64,000 nucleotides of DNA, from positions 3,844,001-3,908,000 of the forward strand of contig OY751492.1 of assembly GCA_963565915.1 (NCBI GenBank). The letters are read 5' to 3'. Made by a program: the position numbers and the translations under genes. Origin of the DNA: Entoloma clypeatum (lineage: Eukaryota > Basidiomycota > Agaricomycetes > Agaricales > Entolomataceae). Position 1 is the first letter of the stretch. Every line of letters starts with the position of its first letter. Of this stretch, positions 43,627 through 54,387 are shown one piece after another. The notes beneath the pieces were generated by a model. The model made no database searches. It worked only from the letters and a program-made list of their open reading frames with translations, and was not told the origin of the DNA.

Positions 43627-44272
43627 TACACTTGCCTTTCTAAGTTTGAGGTCAAACTCACCGATCTCAACCAACTCCACAAGTCTGGAGAAGCACGGGT
43701 TTGGGAGATCCTATCAGAACTTCACGATACACTGGTAGATGATGCTCACGAGACCCTGTTTCCTAATAAAACATTTCTTCTTTCAGGTTGCGGCTGCAGG
43801 TTGTGTGGATGACTCCTACCATGGTCTCTTTTCTTCTAGCCGCTGACAATTTATTTTATTTCATTTTATTTTTCCAGCCATCCGCGAGACCATTGTTGAC
43901 ATCCATGCCTCGACTGCTCTCCACTTTCACCTTTCGGAAGCCTTGTCAGCCATCGCTGCTCGTCACGAGCAGTCCATTACCCTCTTCCTTCACCAGCTGG
44001 CTCAGCTGTATCGTTGTGAGGGCAACTTTCCTCAGGGCCTGGTAGCTGACGAGGTGGCTTGCCAGGAGCTCTTCAAAGTCTTCAGCCTCACTCAATTCGA
44101 CCCTCCCGCTGGTCAACAGTCCTCCGGCAAGCACCCCGTCTTCGTCAAAAAGGTTGTGCCTGTCCAGGAATCGGACTCGGCTTCTGACAAGGACTCTCCT
44201 GTGGAGGAAGATGCCGATGAAGTCGCAAAGGATCTGTTCATTCAGGGGTCGTCTCGCAATGTTGCCTAGGTA
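43627..44272 (+). pseudogene. ORF A, unrecognised coding locus, 5'-truncated
   Basis: Two protein-like segments, 43627-43812 (KFEVKLTDLNQLHKSGEARV...) and 43878-44269 (ALSAIAARHEQSITLFLHQL ... ending QGSSRNVA), probably joined through an intron at about 43824-43877 (tttccag acceptor). The predicted protein is helical with an acidic Ser-rich C-terminal tail (SDSASDKDSPVEEDADE). I do not recognise the family. The 5' end abuts Gypsy RT debris, so the start is lost. It may belong with ORF B 0.7 kb downstream on the same strand. Confidence 0.45.
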
Positions 44273-44954
44273 CTGCGGGCCTTCTCTTTATATTTGCACA
44301 TGTTGTGGGCTATATGCCCTTATATTTTCTCTGTATACACTCGCTGTGGGCTTATGCCCAAATATATTGCTTTTCTTCATTGTCTGATTAAGTCCATTAA
44401 GGGCCTCCTGCTCAGAACTAAAGTATTGCTAAGTCTATCATGAAGATGTTGGATGAGGTTGTTTTACTTTGATTGTTATGCTGCATGGCACTCAGGGGTT
44501 CGGTATATCTATTTGACGGTGATTATGTCTTTCCAATATCTCCTTCCGAGATTCCATTCTTTCATGTTCTGTTTCATTTATGGCAATTGGTTCGCAATTG
44601 TACTGGAACAGGCTCACAACCCCCCACTCCCCCAGACTAAAGAATACAACTCTCTGAGTTGGACGTTGCTTCATTCTGTGAAGGCAAGACTAGCATTGTG
44701 AAGCTCCCCCTGTTGACTATTACAAGGGCTGACTATCCCCTTGTAGAGGGAACCGCCGTGCCTAACCATGCAATCCTGGGCGCCACTACCATCTGGTATA
44801 GTACGGCCTCCAAAAAAGAAACTTTTGTTACTAAGTTGCCAGGGAAGCTATAAAAGCCTGCAACCACTCAAAGAGTAAACCCCACCTGCACCCTAGCACA
44901 AATCAACTCCGCTAGATAAACTTGCACTCAGGTCACACGCCACATCCAAAAGAG
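44273..44954 (+). promoter_or_regulatory. ORF A 3' flank and ORF B promoter
   Basis: A TATAAAAG box at 44851-44858 lies about 100 bp upstream of the ORF B ATG (44955), followed by a CA-rich leader. The region between 44300 and 44590 has repeated GGGCTTATGCCC-like palindromes (about 44310-44360). No other gene recognised. Confidence 0.5.
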
Positions 44955-46028
44955 ATGTCTAACAAAGACGAATCCCAGGCCGTAAAAAAGGTCTTAGCCT
45001 TGCTCATTGGTTCATTCCCAGACAATCCCCAGGCAACCCCCAAGAAGCTGCCAACCTGCTCTGAGGCATACCTCATCTGTCAGTATGCATATGATGACCA
45101 CAAAGTACGTCGCGACAGTGCACAGAACCTGTTTGACCATTCCAACTATTCCGTCAGCCTCTAAATCTCTGTCATGGACATATTTCCAATGAGTACCTCA
45201 AGGACACACAGCTCGCGGACCACATTTTCATAGCTAGGAATGGCCTTCAGGCATTCCATGACAAGAACAAGTCTTGGAGACTCCTGCCCATGTTCTTCAC
45301 CCTCAAGGATATGGTTGTGTACATATGATACCTGCATCAAGGACCTACATCCACTGAGGAGACCGTGCCTCCGCCTGCAAGTGAGCCTCCGGCCAACAGT
45401 GAGAAACCCAAAGTGAGTCAACGCAAGAGCTGGAGTCCATCCCCCGCACTAATTGAATGGCTGGACCAGGTCAAGGTAACTGATCCCGATGCCGATCTCA
45501 ATCTTGACACTTCTAATATCCCAGATGCAAACAGCCTGTCTGCCGCTGCGGAACCCGAACCAACCCAATCAGGGACAGCAATGACAGCGACAGGAATGCC
45601 GAGCACCCCGTTGAGCCTTGTAAGTGATTGTGAGATCATGAATCTGATCATGAGGTCTGTCATTACTCATATACTACCTTCCAACTTCCAATGGTATTAA
45701 AGCCACTTCTCGCTACTGTGCAAGAAGATGGACATCTGTTACGGACTTACCGGTTTGTATGCTATGCACTTTTCCCATGCATTGTACCTTCGTCATTTCT
45801 TTGACTCATCGGACCGCTTATTCATTTACCTTTACTCTACCATTCTCCTTTAGTATACTTCGCTCCCGCGCTGACTCACACTCCGCAGTAGGGATTACTC
45901 AGTCCGCAGTCGTCTGACTCACTTCGCACTGCCTTCCGCAGTTACTGACTCATCCGCACTGCCTTCCGCAGCTACTGACTCACTCGCTACCGCTCGTAGC
46001 CAGTACTATATAAACCCCATGTACCATA

Positions 46029-47646
46029 CAGTGCCTCACAAAACTGATTCAATGTTTGCTACTTTGTGAATACCTTCAAAATAACTTTGCAAATAATGCC
46101 AATCAAAAGAAGGTATTGGTACCTGGTTAAAAGCCCTGCTTCAGGACTCTCAGAATCTGCAATAATTATGTAATTCCCATAAGAAATGATCAATATATGA
46201 TCAAATTACTCCAGGGACTCATTGAATCAGTTTTGTGAGTATGTACAATAAATACAGTATTTTATACTTTAGTACTTGGTATTACCCCCCTTAGCTTTGA
46301 TTACTGCCTCTACCCTTCTTGGCATACTTTCTATCAGATTTTGACACACTTCTGGCTCTATATTATTCCACACCTCTGCTGCTCTGTCCCAAATCTCCCA
46401 GACTCCCTTGGGTGGTGTTGGATATCCATTCAACTTCCTTTTAATATGAACCCAGAGGTGTTCAATAGGATTGAGGTCTGGGGACTGTGCAGGCCAATCC
46501 AGCAGAGCAATATTCTTGCTGTCCATCCATTTTTTGGCCTTCTTGGAGGTGTGCTTGGGGTCATTGTCCTGCTGAAAAATGATCTCCTCTTCAGAGATTC
46601 CACTCTTCTCCATGCTGGGCAGCAAATTGTCCTCCAAAATGGACACATACTGATCAGCATCCATCCTCCTCTCAACCTCTGCAAGTCTCCCCACACCTTC
46701 CCAACCCATACAACCCCAAACCATAATATTTCCTCCCCCAAACTTGACTGTGCCCTGAACCTCGCTTTCAATAAGCCCCTCACCCTTCTTTTTCCAGACC
46801 CATTCCTTGCCATCTGACCCAAACCTGTTGATTTTGGTCTCATCTGACCAAATGACCCTCTTCCAGTCCTCCACTGTCCATTCCCTGTGCTTCATAGCAA
46901 ATGCCAACTGCCTCTTCCGATGTATGGCCTTTAAGAAAGGTCTTTTCTTCTTTGTTACAGCCTTGAATTCATGTTTTCTGAGAACCCTTCTCACAGTTTC
47001 TGGGAGACAGGATTGGAGATGACAGTGTTGATATGTTTGGTAGCCTGCACAGCATTGGAGGCTCTCCCTGAGGTGATTTGTGAAAGTATGTTTCGTGTGT
47101 TGGTGAAAGAAAGCTTGGATGGACGACCACCAGAAGAGAGATTGCGATGAGGAAGAAGATTCTGAAGCACTCTGGAGACAGTTGGTTGGCTGACACCCAG
47201 GTTAGAGGCAATATGACAAGTGGAGTGACCATTGGAGGCCAGAGAAAGAATGTTTTCCTTGTGGGAAGAGGAGATGGGGCACGTGATTAATTATGGAGGC
47301 TGTTGAGGTTGGATTCTTCTTATACAACTTTCCTTGACAACCCATCAGGGTTCTATTCAAGTTCCATCAGTAAGTCATGACAACTGGTTACCATACAACC
47401 AGTGAAGCATTTGATTCTGATAATTGCCATAGGTACTCACAAAACTGATTCAATGAGTTTCTGATTTAATTTAATCATATCTCCATGGATTCTGATTTGA
47501 ATCATATGATTCCTTTATATTCTGAAAGCCCTGAAGTAGGGCTTTCAATTATATACCAAAGGTTTAATTCAATTGGTATTCTTTGCAGAGTTATCTTGAA
47601 GGTATTCAAAAAGCAACAAACATTGAATCAGTTTTGTGAGGCACTG
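46029..47646 (-). mobile_element. Tc1/mariner DNA transposon in the LTR
   Basis: 1618 bp flanked by TA (46027-46028 and 47647-47648). Termini are inverted repeats starting CAGTGCCTCACAAAACTGAT. The uninterrupted 3' LTR of Gypsy-2 (ACCATAGCTAC near 52375) proves the single TA target. The same 20-bp motif recurs inverted about 200 bp inside each end (46218-46247 and 47430-47460), giving each arm its own bounded structure. Confidence 0.96.
46269..47270 (-). pseudogene. Tc1-family transposase (DD34E), one frameshift
   Basis: N-terminal helix-turn-helix region (HIASNLGVSQPTVSRVLQ near 47210-47155) lies in one frame; a one-base insertion around 47000-47010 (CAGAAACTG) shifts it relative to the catalytic frame 46269-46994. 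Catalytic motifs: VIWSDETKINRFGSDG, FQQDNDPKHTSKKAK and WPAQSPDLNPIEHLW, with exactly 34 residues between the second Asp and the Glu. The protein ends KAKGGNTKY near the left inner repeat. Apart from the frameshift the copy looks young and complete. Confidence 0.94.
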
Positions 47647-47749
47647 TAGCTACATTCCTTAGATTAGCAATCACTTTGCTCTTCGCCTTTCCACTTCCTG
47701 CATACTCTGCCCAAACCTTGGAACGGTTTGTTAAGCATAACAAGTTGCC

Positions 47750-48307
47750 AAAACCAGACTTGAAGTCCTGAAACAAGAGAAACGCACTGTTGATGAATTC
47801 TTGGATGAATTTGAAGAACTCTTGAAACTGTCAAACCTTGGCGAAGAAACTGGGAAATACATCCTAGAGAAGAACGTCAACCGCAGAATCTCTGAACAAG
47901 TGGCCAGCGATGGCAAGACGTACACTGATTATGCAAAGGAGATCCGAAACAAGGGACGACAGATGGAAGGACACGCACTGGTCATCCGAGGTGGCGGCGA
48001 CATGCGCACCGGATTGGGTACCACTTATGGTGGTCAGGGCAAAGCCATGGAGATTGACAAAGCAGGAGTAGCCCGTTGCTACAACTGTCAACGCTTCGGT
48101 CATCTGGCTAAAGACTGTAGCGCTCCAAAGAAGAAAGATGGTCGCAAGTGTTTCAACTGTGACCAAGAAGGCCATATCGCGCGCAACTGCCGCAAGCCAA
48201 AGAAGAACTCTGGAAGGATTAGGAAGGTGTCTGAGGAAGATGCCGAGAATGATGAAACCACAAGCTTAGAAGCCGACGAGAAGGATTTTCCCAAAGGGTC
48301 CGATTAA
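47750..48307 (+). pseudogene. Gypsy-2 Gag, N-terminal half deleted
   Basis: Begins directly after the 5' LTR end at a GCCAAA junction and continues as in Gypsy-1 from RLEVLKQEKRTVDEF onwards. Both knuckles are kept (CYNCQRFGHLAKDC, CFNCDQEGHIARNC). The start codon and about the first 350 codons of Gag present in Gypsy-1 are missing. Confidence 0.9.
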
Positions 48308-48360
48308 ACGACGCTAAGTCGCGACCCTTATCTATTAAACGGACTTGCTTGCCTTGTATG

Positions 48361-48881
48361 ACTGCAGACAATAGAACCTATGTCATCCCTGCCAAGCGAG
48401 CCGCTGCGTCGACTAAGATTGTGAAGGGAGATAAACCTCCGAAAAGACGAGAAATCAGGCTGTTAGCACAGCTCAAAACACGACGAGGACCAAAGGTTAT
48501 CTGACCTGAGGTTGACAGCGGGTACTGGACATTGGGAGAACGGACATGCTCTTGGGACATGACTGGTTGGTACACCACAACCCCACAATCAATTGGACAA
48601 CCGGCGTGGTAACATTTAACTGGTGCCCAACAACATGTCGAACCAAACACTCGGATTTTAGGATTAACCTTAATGGTTGCAAACACCGGGTTCACATGGT
48701 TGAGGTGTGCGACAAAGATGCACCCAAAAAGTCGGATCAGAAATGGAAGCCTGGAGACCCTATTTTGGAAGCTGTCACTCCCACACCACCTCCCACAACC
48801 AAACGACCCTCATATGTTGAACGATTTGCTCATCTTTTCGAGAAAGAGAACTTTGACAACCGGACGCACCAAAGGAACTAG
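48361..48881 (+). pseudogene. Gypsy-2 protease region, deleted
   Basis: Same frame as Gypsy-1 up to EVDSG, then about 190 bp are missing and the frame shifts; coding resumes as MLLGHDWLVHHNPTINW. A TGA at 48502-48504 stands where Gypsy-1 has CGA (20190-20192). Confidence 0.88.
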
Positions 48882-48898
48882 GGGGAAATACATATCCT

Positions 48899-50253
48899 AT
48901 GACGCAAAAGGAACAAGAAGAATTGGACGCATTCATTGATGAGGGTCTAGCAACAGGAAAGATCCGCCCGTCCAAATCCCCTTATGCCTCCCCTTGCTTC
49001 TTCATCAACAAAAAGGATGGCTCCAAACGATTGGTACAAGATTACCGAATGGTCAATAAATTCACGGTTAAAGACAAGTTCCCACTCCCACGAATATCTG
49101 ATCTCTTGGACGTACTGAAAGATGCGGTCTACTTCAATAAAATGGACATCATGTGGGGTTACAACAATGTCCGGATTAAAGAAGGCGATGAATGGAAGGC
49201 TGCCTTCCTTACCAGTTGAGGAATCCTACAGATCCTATCAGACAATGATTTGTTGCTAAAGGAGAAGAAGTGTTTATGGGAAGTAACGAAATGTCCTATA
49301 TTGGGATATGTGGTTGGTGAGGGACGTGTTGAGATGGAAACTGAGAAGGTGGATACAATTCGAAACTGGCGAGCACCCACATCAAAAAAGGAAGTTCAGA
49401 AGTTCCTTGGATTTGCTAACTTCTATCAACGTTTTATTGAAGGGTACTCAAACATCGCGAAACCTCTCACCGCGCTCACAGGCGGTATGGCTTTTACTTG
49501 GGGACCAACAGAGCAGCAAGCTTTTGAAGGTCTCATACGGGCAATTACATCGGCACCGGTCTTGGCATTACCAAAACCAGAGGGACAGTTCAGGGTTGAA
49601 ACTGATGCATCGGGCTATGCAATTGGAGCAGTACTCTCTCAGAAGAAAGACGACAAATGGCACCCCATCGTGTTCTTGTCGCGGACCATGTCCGCGGCTG
49701 AACAGAATTACGAGATATACGACAAGGAACTTCTGGCAGTCGTGGAAGCATTAAAAGACTGGAGACACTATCTGCTCGAAGCCAGGGAACGTTTTGAAAT
49801 CTTGACCGATCACAAAAACCTGGAATATTTCCGTCGTCCTCAGGACCTGAATCAACGACAGCGACGCTGGAAAATGAAGTTACAAGACTATGACTTCGAA
49901 TTATGGCATGTGCCCGGCAAGACCAATGCGAAAGCGGACATCCTGTCACGCTTACCCTGGTATGCAGCGGAACTCGAACCACAGGACAGTGACCAAATGC
50001 TCAAGGAAGAACTATTCTTGAAACGGTTGGAATCAGAAAATGTGGTACAAATGGAGATGTTCACGGAGGAACAATTCTTTGAAGGGGGTGAGACATCTGA
50101 TTCCATCAAAATTGGAAACATCACGACCATCGAAAATCCGTGGATTGCACGCATCAAGGGTTCAAACCGCATGGAAACAGAAGTAGCCCAGGGTCTAAAG
50201 AAGAATCCTCATTGGTATCAACAGGAAAATGGCATCACATATGCAGGCGAATG
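48899..50253 (+). pseudogene. Gypsy-2 reverse transcriptase (palm deleted) and RNase H
   Basis: RT fingers: YPMTQKEQEELDAFIDEG, SPYASPCFFINKKDGSKRLV, KFPLPRISDLLDVLKD and the first catalytic Asp in KMDIMWGYNNVRI. After AAFLTS the frame meets a stop and jumps to LSDNDLLLKEKKCLWEV, so the segment that would hold the YxDD motif (some 60 residues) is deleted. Connection and RNase H follow: FLGFANFYQRFIEGYS, VETDASGYAIGAVLSQ, YEIYDKELLAVVEAL, LTDHKNLEYF. TGA at 50254-50256 separates it from integrase. Confidence 0.92.
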
Positions 50254-50256
50254 AGT

Positions 50257-51562
50257 CTATGTCCCGCCAGATCCACAATTACGACAAGAATTGATGTTTG
50301 AATCACACGATGCACCAGTGGCTGGACATCCAGGACAGTACCGGACACATGAACTCCTCACTCGCACCTACTGGTGGCCTACCATACTGCATGATGTGAA
50401 GAAGTACGTGAAGGGTTGCGACACTTGTCAATGCAACAAGATTAACCGACAAAAGCGACATGCTCCGCTACATCCCCATGCAGCACCAAGTCACCCATGG
50501 GAAGACATAGGAATCGACGTCGTGGGACCGATACCAGAATCTGATGGAAAAAACGCAATTCTGGTCATCACGGATAGACATTCAAAGATGCTTCACCTCA
50601 TTCCGACAACCGTGGAACTATCGGCTGAAGGAATAGCCAAGATCTATCGGGATCAGATATGGAAGCTTCATGGGATCCCCAAGAAGATCATCAGCGATAG
50701 GGGACCACAGTTCGCTGCGAAGTTCATGGAGATACTCTGCCGCATGTTAGGGATCAAGAGGAACCTGTCCACCGCATACCACCCACAGACTGATGGACAG
50801 GCCGAGCGATCGCATCAGGAAACGGAAGCATTCTTATGAAACTTTGTCAACCATCTACAGGATGATTGGGCTGAATGGATTGCAATCGCAGAGTTCCAGT
50901 ACAATGACAAAGAACATCAGGCAACAAAGCACACCCCATTCTACCTCAACTACGGTTTACATCCGTGGAAGGGAGAACTCGTGTTGGAAGACACCAACCC
51001 GGCTGCCAACAGCTTCTTGGAAAAACTCAAACAAGCACAAGAAGAAGCCAATGCAGCACTGAAACAGGCACAGGATCAGATGAAGAAGACAGTTGATACA
51101 CGACGGAGTCCGTCTCGGGACTACCGCATCAGAGACAAGGTGTGGCTGGAAGGGACTAACATCAGGACCGATCGACCCTCAAAGAAACTTGATGCACTCC
51201 GACATGGACCATTCAAAGTCCTAGAGAAGAAAGGGGCTAGCGCGTACCTTCTTGATCTTCCGAAGACTTGGAAGATGATTCACCCTGTGTTCAACGAGAC
51301 CCTGTTGTCACCATATGAAACTCCGAAGTATGCCATCCAGAAAAAGAAACCAGCCCCTGATCCGATCATCATTGGAGGACGAGAAGAGTACCATGTGTCT
51401 ACGATCCTGGACTCTCGAAAGTTCCGCAGAAAGATCCAGTACCTCGTCCAGTGGGAAGGATATGGCCCAGAAGAGAACACATGGGAACCTCGAGCTAATG
51501 TTCAGAACGCTCAAGATTTGATCCGTGATTTCCATCGGCAGAACCCGTCTCAACCACAATAA
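50257..51562 (+). pseudogene. Gypsy-2 integrase with chromodomain, one in-frame stop
   Basis: HHCC zinc domain complete (HDAPVAGHPGQYRTHELL, CDTCQCNK), DDE core (IGIDVVGPIP, ISDRGPQFAAKF, DGQAERSHQE) and chromodomain (STILDSRKFRRKIQYLVQWE). TGA at 50837-50839 corresponds to CAA (Gln) in Gypsy-1. Otherwise very similar to the Gypsy-1 integrase, until similarity falls sharply about 60 bp after the stop. Confidence 0.93.
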
Positions 51563-51685
51563 AAGATGAGTTCTCAAAAACCATGACAGTATCGACCTCA
51601 TCAGTCAACCACACACCGAGTTCCCCGCTCCGTCTTCAATATAGCTACCCCATTCTTCCTCTATCTCTCCAACATCCTCTGCACC

Positions 51686-52054
51686 ATGTCCAACACCACC
51701 GTCACCACCACATCCGCTGAAGCCAACCCCGCCATCACTGCCCTCATGGGTGAAGCCCTCTCCATGAGAGACCAGATCCACACGCTAGAAGCCTCGCTCG
51801 CCGACATCCTGCATCGACAGATGCACATCCGCCTCCATTCGTTATCCGACCTCCCCGTCACACCAACCCCCGAAGAAAAACAAATCCTCGGGAACTACAC
51901 CCGTACGCTGGTTGTTGAAAACCGGCGCATCCAACTGGCCGTCCGGAGTCTCGAACTCGCCGTCGCCATCAATGAAGAGTTAATAGACGATTGGAGCCTC
52001 AAGGAGAATGGCTCCTGGACAAACAACGACGATGCCGGAGGATGGGGACAATGA
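51686..52054 (+). CDS. Post-pol accessory ORF of Gypsy-2 (unknown function)
   Basis: Intact 122-codon ORF located between pol and the 3' LTR, ATG 124 bp after the pol stop. Homologous to 22124-22450 in Gypsy-1. Mostly helical, acidic C-terminus (NNDDAGGWGQ). Conserved blocks: ALSMRDQIH, ASLADILHRQMHIRLHSL, PTPEEKQILGNYT, LELAVAINEELI. No zinc knuckle, membrane segment, signal peptide or enzyme motif. Upstream CT-rich sequence and an intact start suggest expression from a subgenomic or spliced RNA; that is inference. Confidence 0.8.
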   Translation: MSNTTVTTTSAEANPAITALMGEALSMRDQIHTLEASLADILHRQMHIRLHSLSDLPVTPTPEEKQILGNYTRTLVVENRRIQLAVRSLELAVAINEELIDDWSLKENGSWTNNDDAGGWGQ

Positions 52055-52088
52055 CTCTGTGAGGACACAGAGCTTGAGGAGGGGAACA

Positions 52089-52474
52089 TGTTACGGACTT
52101 ACCGGTTTGTATGCTACGCACTTTTCCCATGCATTGTACCTTCGTCATTTCTTTGACTCATCGGACCGCTTATTCATTTACCTTTACTCTACCATTCTCC
52201 TTTAGTATACTTCGCTCCCGCGCTGACTCGCACTCCGCAGTAGGGATTACTCAGTCCGCAGTCGTCTGACTCACTTCGCACTGCCTTCCGCAGTTACTGA
52301 CTCATCGCACTGCCTTCCGCAGCTACTGACTCACTCGCTACCGCTTGTAGCCAGTACTATATAAACCCCATGTACCATAGCTACATTCCTTAGATTTAGC
52401 AATCACTTTGCTCTTCACCTTTCCACTTCCTGCATACTCTGCCCGAACCTTGGAACGGTTTGTTAAGCATAACA
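52089..52474 (+). repeat. Gypsy-2 3' LTR
   Basis: 386 bp, TGTTACGG...CATAACA, preceded by the polypurine tract GAGGAGGGGAACA. Contains the intact TA site used by the Tc1 element in the other LTR. Confidence 0.94.
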
Positions 52475-52970
52475 ACATCGACCCCGAGACCCTCCATCCC
52501 ATAACTGCGGACAATGGGTCTGCCAAGAAGTCCGTTACAGCTCCTTCGACAGAGAAATCATCGTCCGGCACGGTACGTCGACATACTGCCCTCAACATTC
52601 TCTTCTAATTTTCCCCATATCACAGAAAGGATCTGGGTCAAAGGGAACATTGGCCCCGGTTCCCAAGTCCAACAAGAAACTGTGGCTGGAGACCAAGGAA
52701 GCCTCAGAAAAGGACACAGTGCCGATGGGACCAGCAAGGGGAGCAGCGAGGTAACTTCCACAAAGAAGGTACCATACTAAATGTATCCGCCTTCTTCATC
52801 CAACCCTAATATGTCACCCCGCAGCTGCTCACTTTATGATGGACAATCCTCTCGCAAACAAGATCCTCTCGGAGACTGGGTTGATCCTGGAGACGCCCTT
52901 AACACACACCGAGAAGTCCCTTCGCGACACCGAGGCCCTCGTCCGATCCCAATTTCTCACTACTATTTCT

Positions 52971-54387
52971 TGTAAGGGCAAGCCCCTAGAGGATTAGAGA
53001 CCTTAGCAAGGAAGTCATTCCTTCTATCCTTGTTTCTTTCTGTTCCTCGACTCTGCCCATACAATGTCAAGACAATCCTCCTTTTTGTTGACTGCTCTCG
53101 CAACTCCATCACCCTCCTATAACCTCCGATGCTGTTCCGATGCTGCTCCGATGCTGCTCTGATCGACTCCGAAATCTCTCCACCTGTTCCGACTCTCCTC
53201 CATCCACCCCCACTGGGTTCCAATGTTCCGAAGCCTTGTTCAGGATAGTTCCCTCTGATGGATTTCCATCCATCTTACCGTAAGGGCAACATCACTTTCA
53301 TTGGTTTCACTAACACCAAGGTCCATCTTACCCTCCATATTCCTATATCCTGGCACCTCCATCAGAGCTCCGCACTCCTCCGATATAGCTCCACACTTCC
53401 TGCACACTTGACACTGTTGTTTCTCCATCGGAGCTCCGCATTTCTCCATGCCCAGCGATACAGGCAATATCCCTTCCCTTCTCCTTTCTTCTCCCTTTCG
53501 CATTCTCTTTCCACCACCTCCGACGATTTCCGATGATCTCCGACGATTCCCAACATACCTCCGACCCTCCGGTTATCGGACTTCTAGATGTGGTGCATTT
53601 ATTACTTACACTTGTTGAAGTTCCACCTGGGCGCTAGCTGCAGATGTACTGAGCAACACAGCTACAGTGGAAGTACTCTACTCTACCGTTCTAGTCACTT
53701 ACTTGGTTGAGAAGGGTGCGGCTGGTGAGAGCGGTTGAGGCTGGTAAGAGCGATGGAGCTGGTGAAGAGTCAAGAGACAACTTATTGATATTGACAGTTT
53801 CCTGGTCTTATATACCGTACTACTGTTTGTACCAACCAAATAAGTATGTAATCGAAGATGTGTAAATGGTCACGTGATGTAATCTAATCTAATCTAATCT
53901 ATGTGATGGAAAAGTTTCAACAACACTTACTATACTTTACATTTTCCTTTTCCTTTCCAAACACCTCCGACGTATCTCTGATATTCCGACGGCCTGTTCT
54001 CCGCCCTTCGGTCTTTCGACATGACCTTATTACTTCAAGTCCATGCACGGTACGATACATCACTTATATATTTATCTCTTCAACCCCCATCTCCGACGTC
54101 CTCCGATCCGCTCCGCTTTTCAGAGCGGATATCTTATTTCAAATATTCCTACTATTTCATATATTCTCGTTGCCGTTCCGCTTCCATTTCCAATTCCCTT
54201 TTTCTATATATCTGCTTCGGTTGTAGGGGATTCCTTAGAGTTTTCTCTTTGGATCTCCCTTGCAAGGTACGATATATTGTTGTTTAGTAGTCTTTAATCT
54301 AACCTTTGGATCTCCCTTGCAAGTCATCCGACGTCGGAGTCGCTTCGGAGCACTTCAGAGTTGTTGGATCGTAAGGTCGCCCTTACA
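52971..54387 (+). mobile_element. Large solo LTR (1.4 kb)
   Basis: Begins TGTAAGGGCAAG and ends GGTCGCCCTTACA, i.e. short inverted ends, flanked by TTTCT (52966-52970 and 54388-54392). Its end region (CCTTGCAAGG, GGATCGTAAGG) is shared with 43124-43537. No coding sequence. Inserted in the last part of ORF B. Confidence 0.85.

Larger units (their letters stand above)
45737..47742 (+). repeat. Gypsy-2 5' LTR (interrupted by Tc1 element)
   Basis: LTR parts 45737-46028 and 47649-47742. U3 has four TGACTCA heptamers (45872, 45915, 45946, 45976) and one TTACTCA (45895), then TATATAAA at about 46007. Without the 1618-bp insertion and TA duplication it matches the 3' LTR with very few differences. 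Confidence 0.93.
45737..52474 (+). mobile_element. Gypsy-2: Ty3/Gypsy chromovirus copy, internally deleted
   Basis: Flanked by 5-bp duplications ACATC (45732-45736 and 52475-52479). Two near-identical LTRs indicate recent insertion. The 5' LTR carries a Tc1 element. Compared with Gypsy-1 it retains RT (partly), RNase H and integrase but lacks the first half of Gag, part of the protease just after the DSG motif, and the RT palm with YxDD. In-frame stops at 50254-50256 and 50837-50839 further inactivate it. The internal region ends with the extra ORF and a GAGGAGGGGAACA polypurine tract. Confidence 0.95.
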
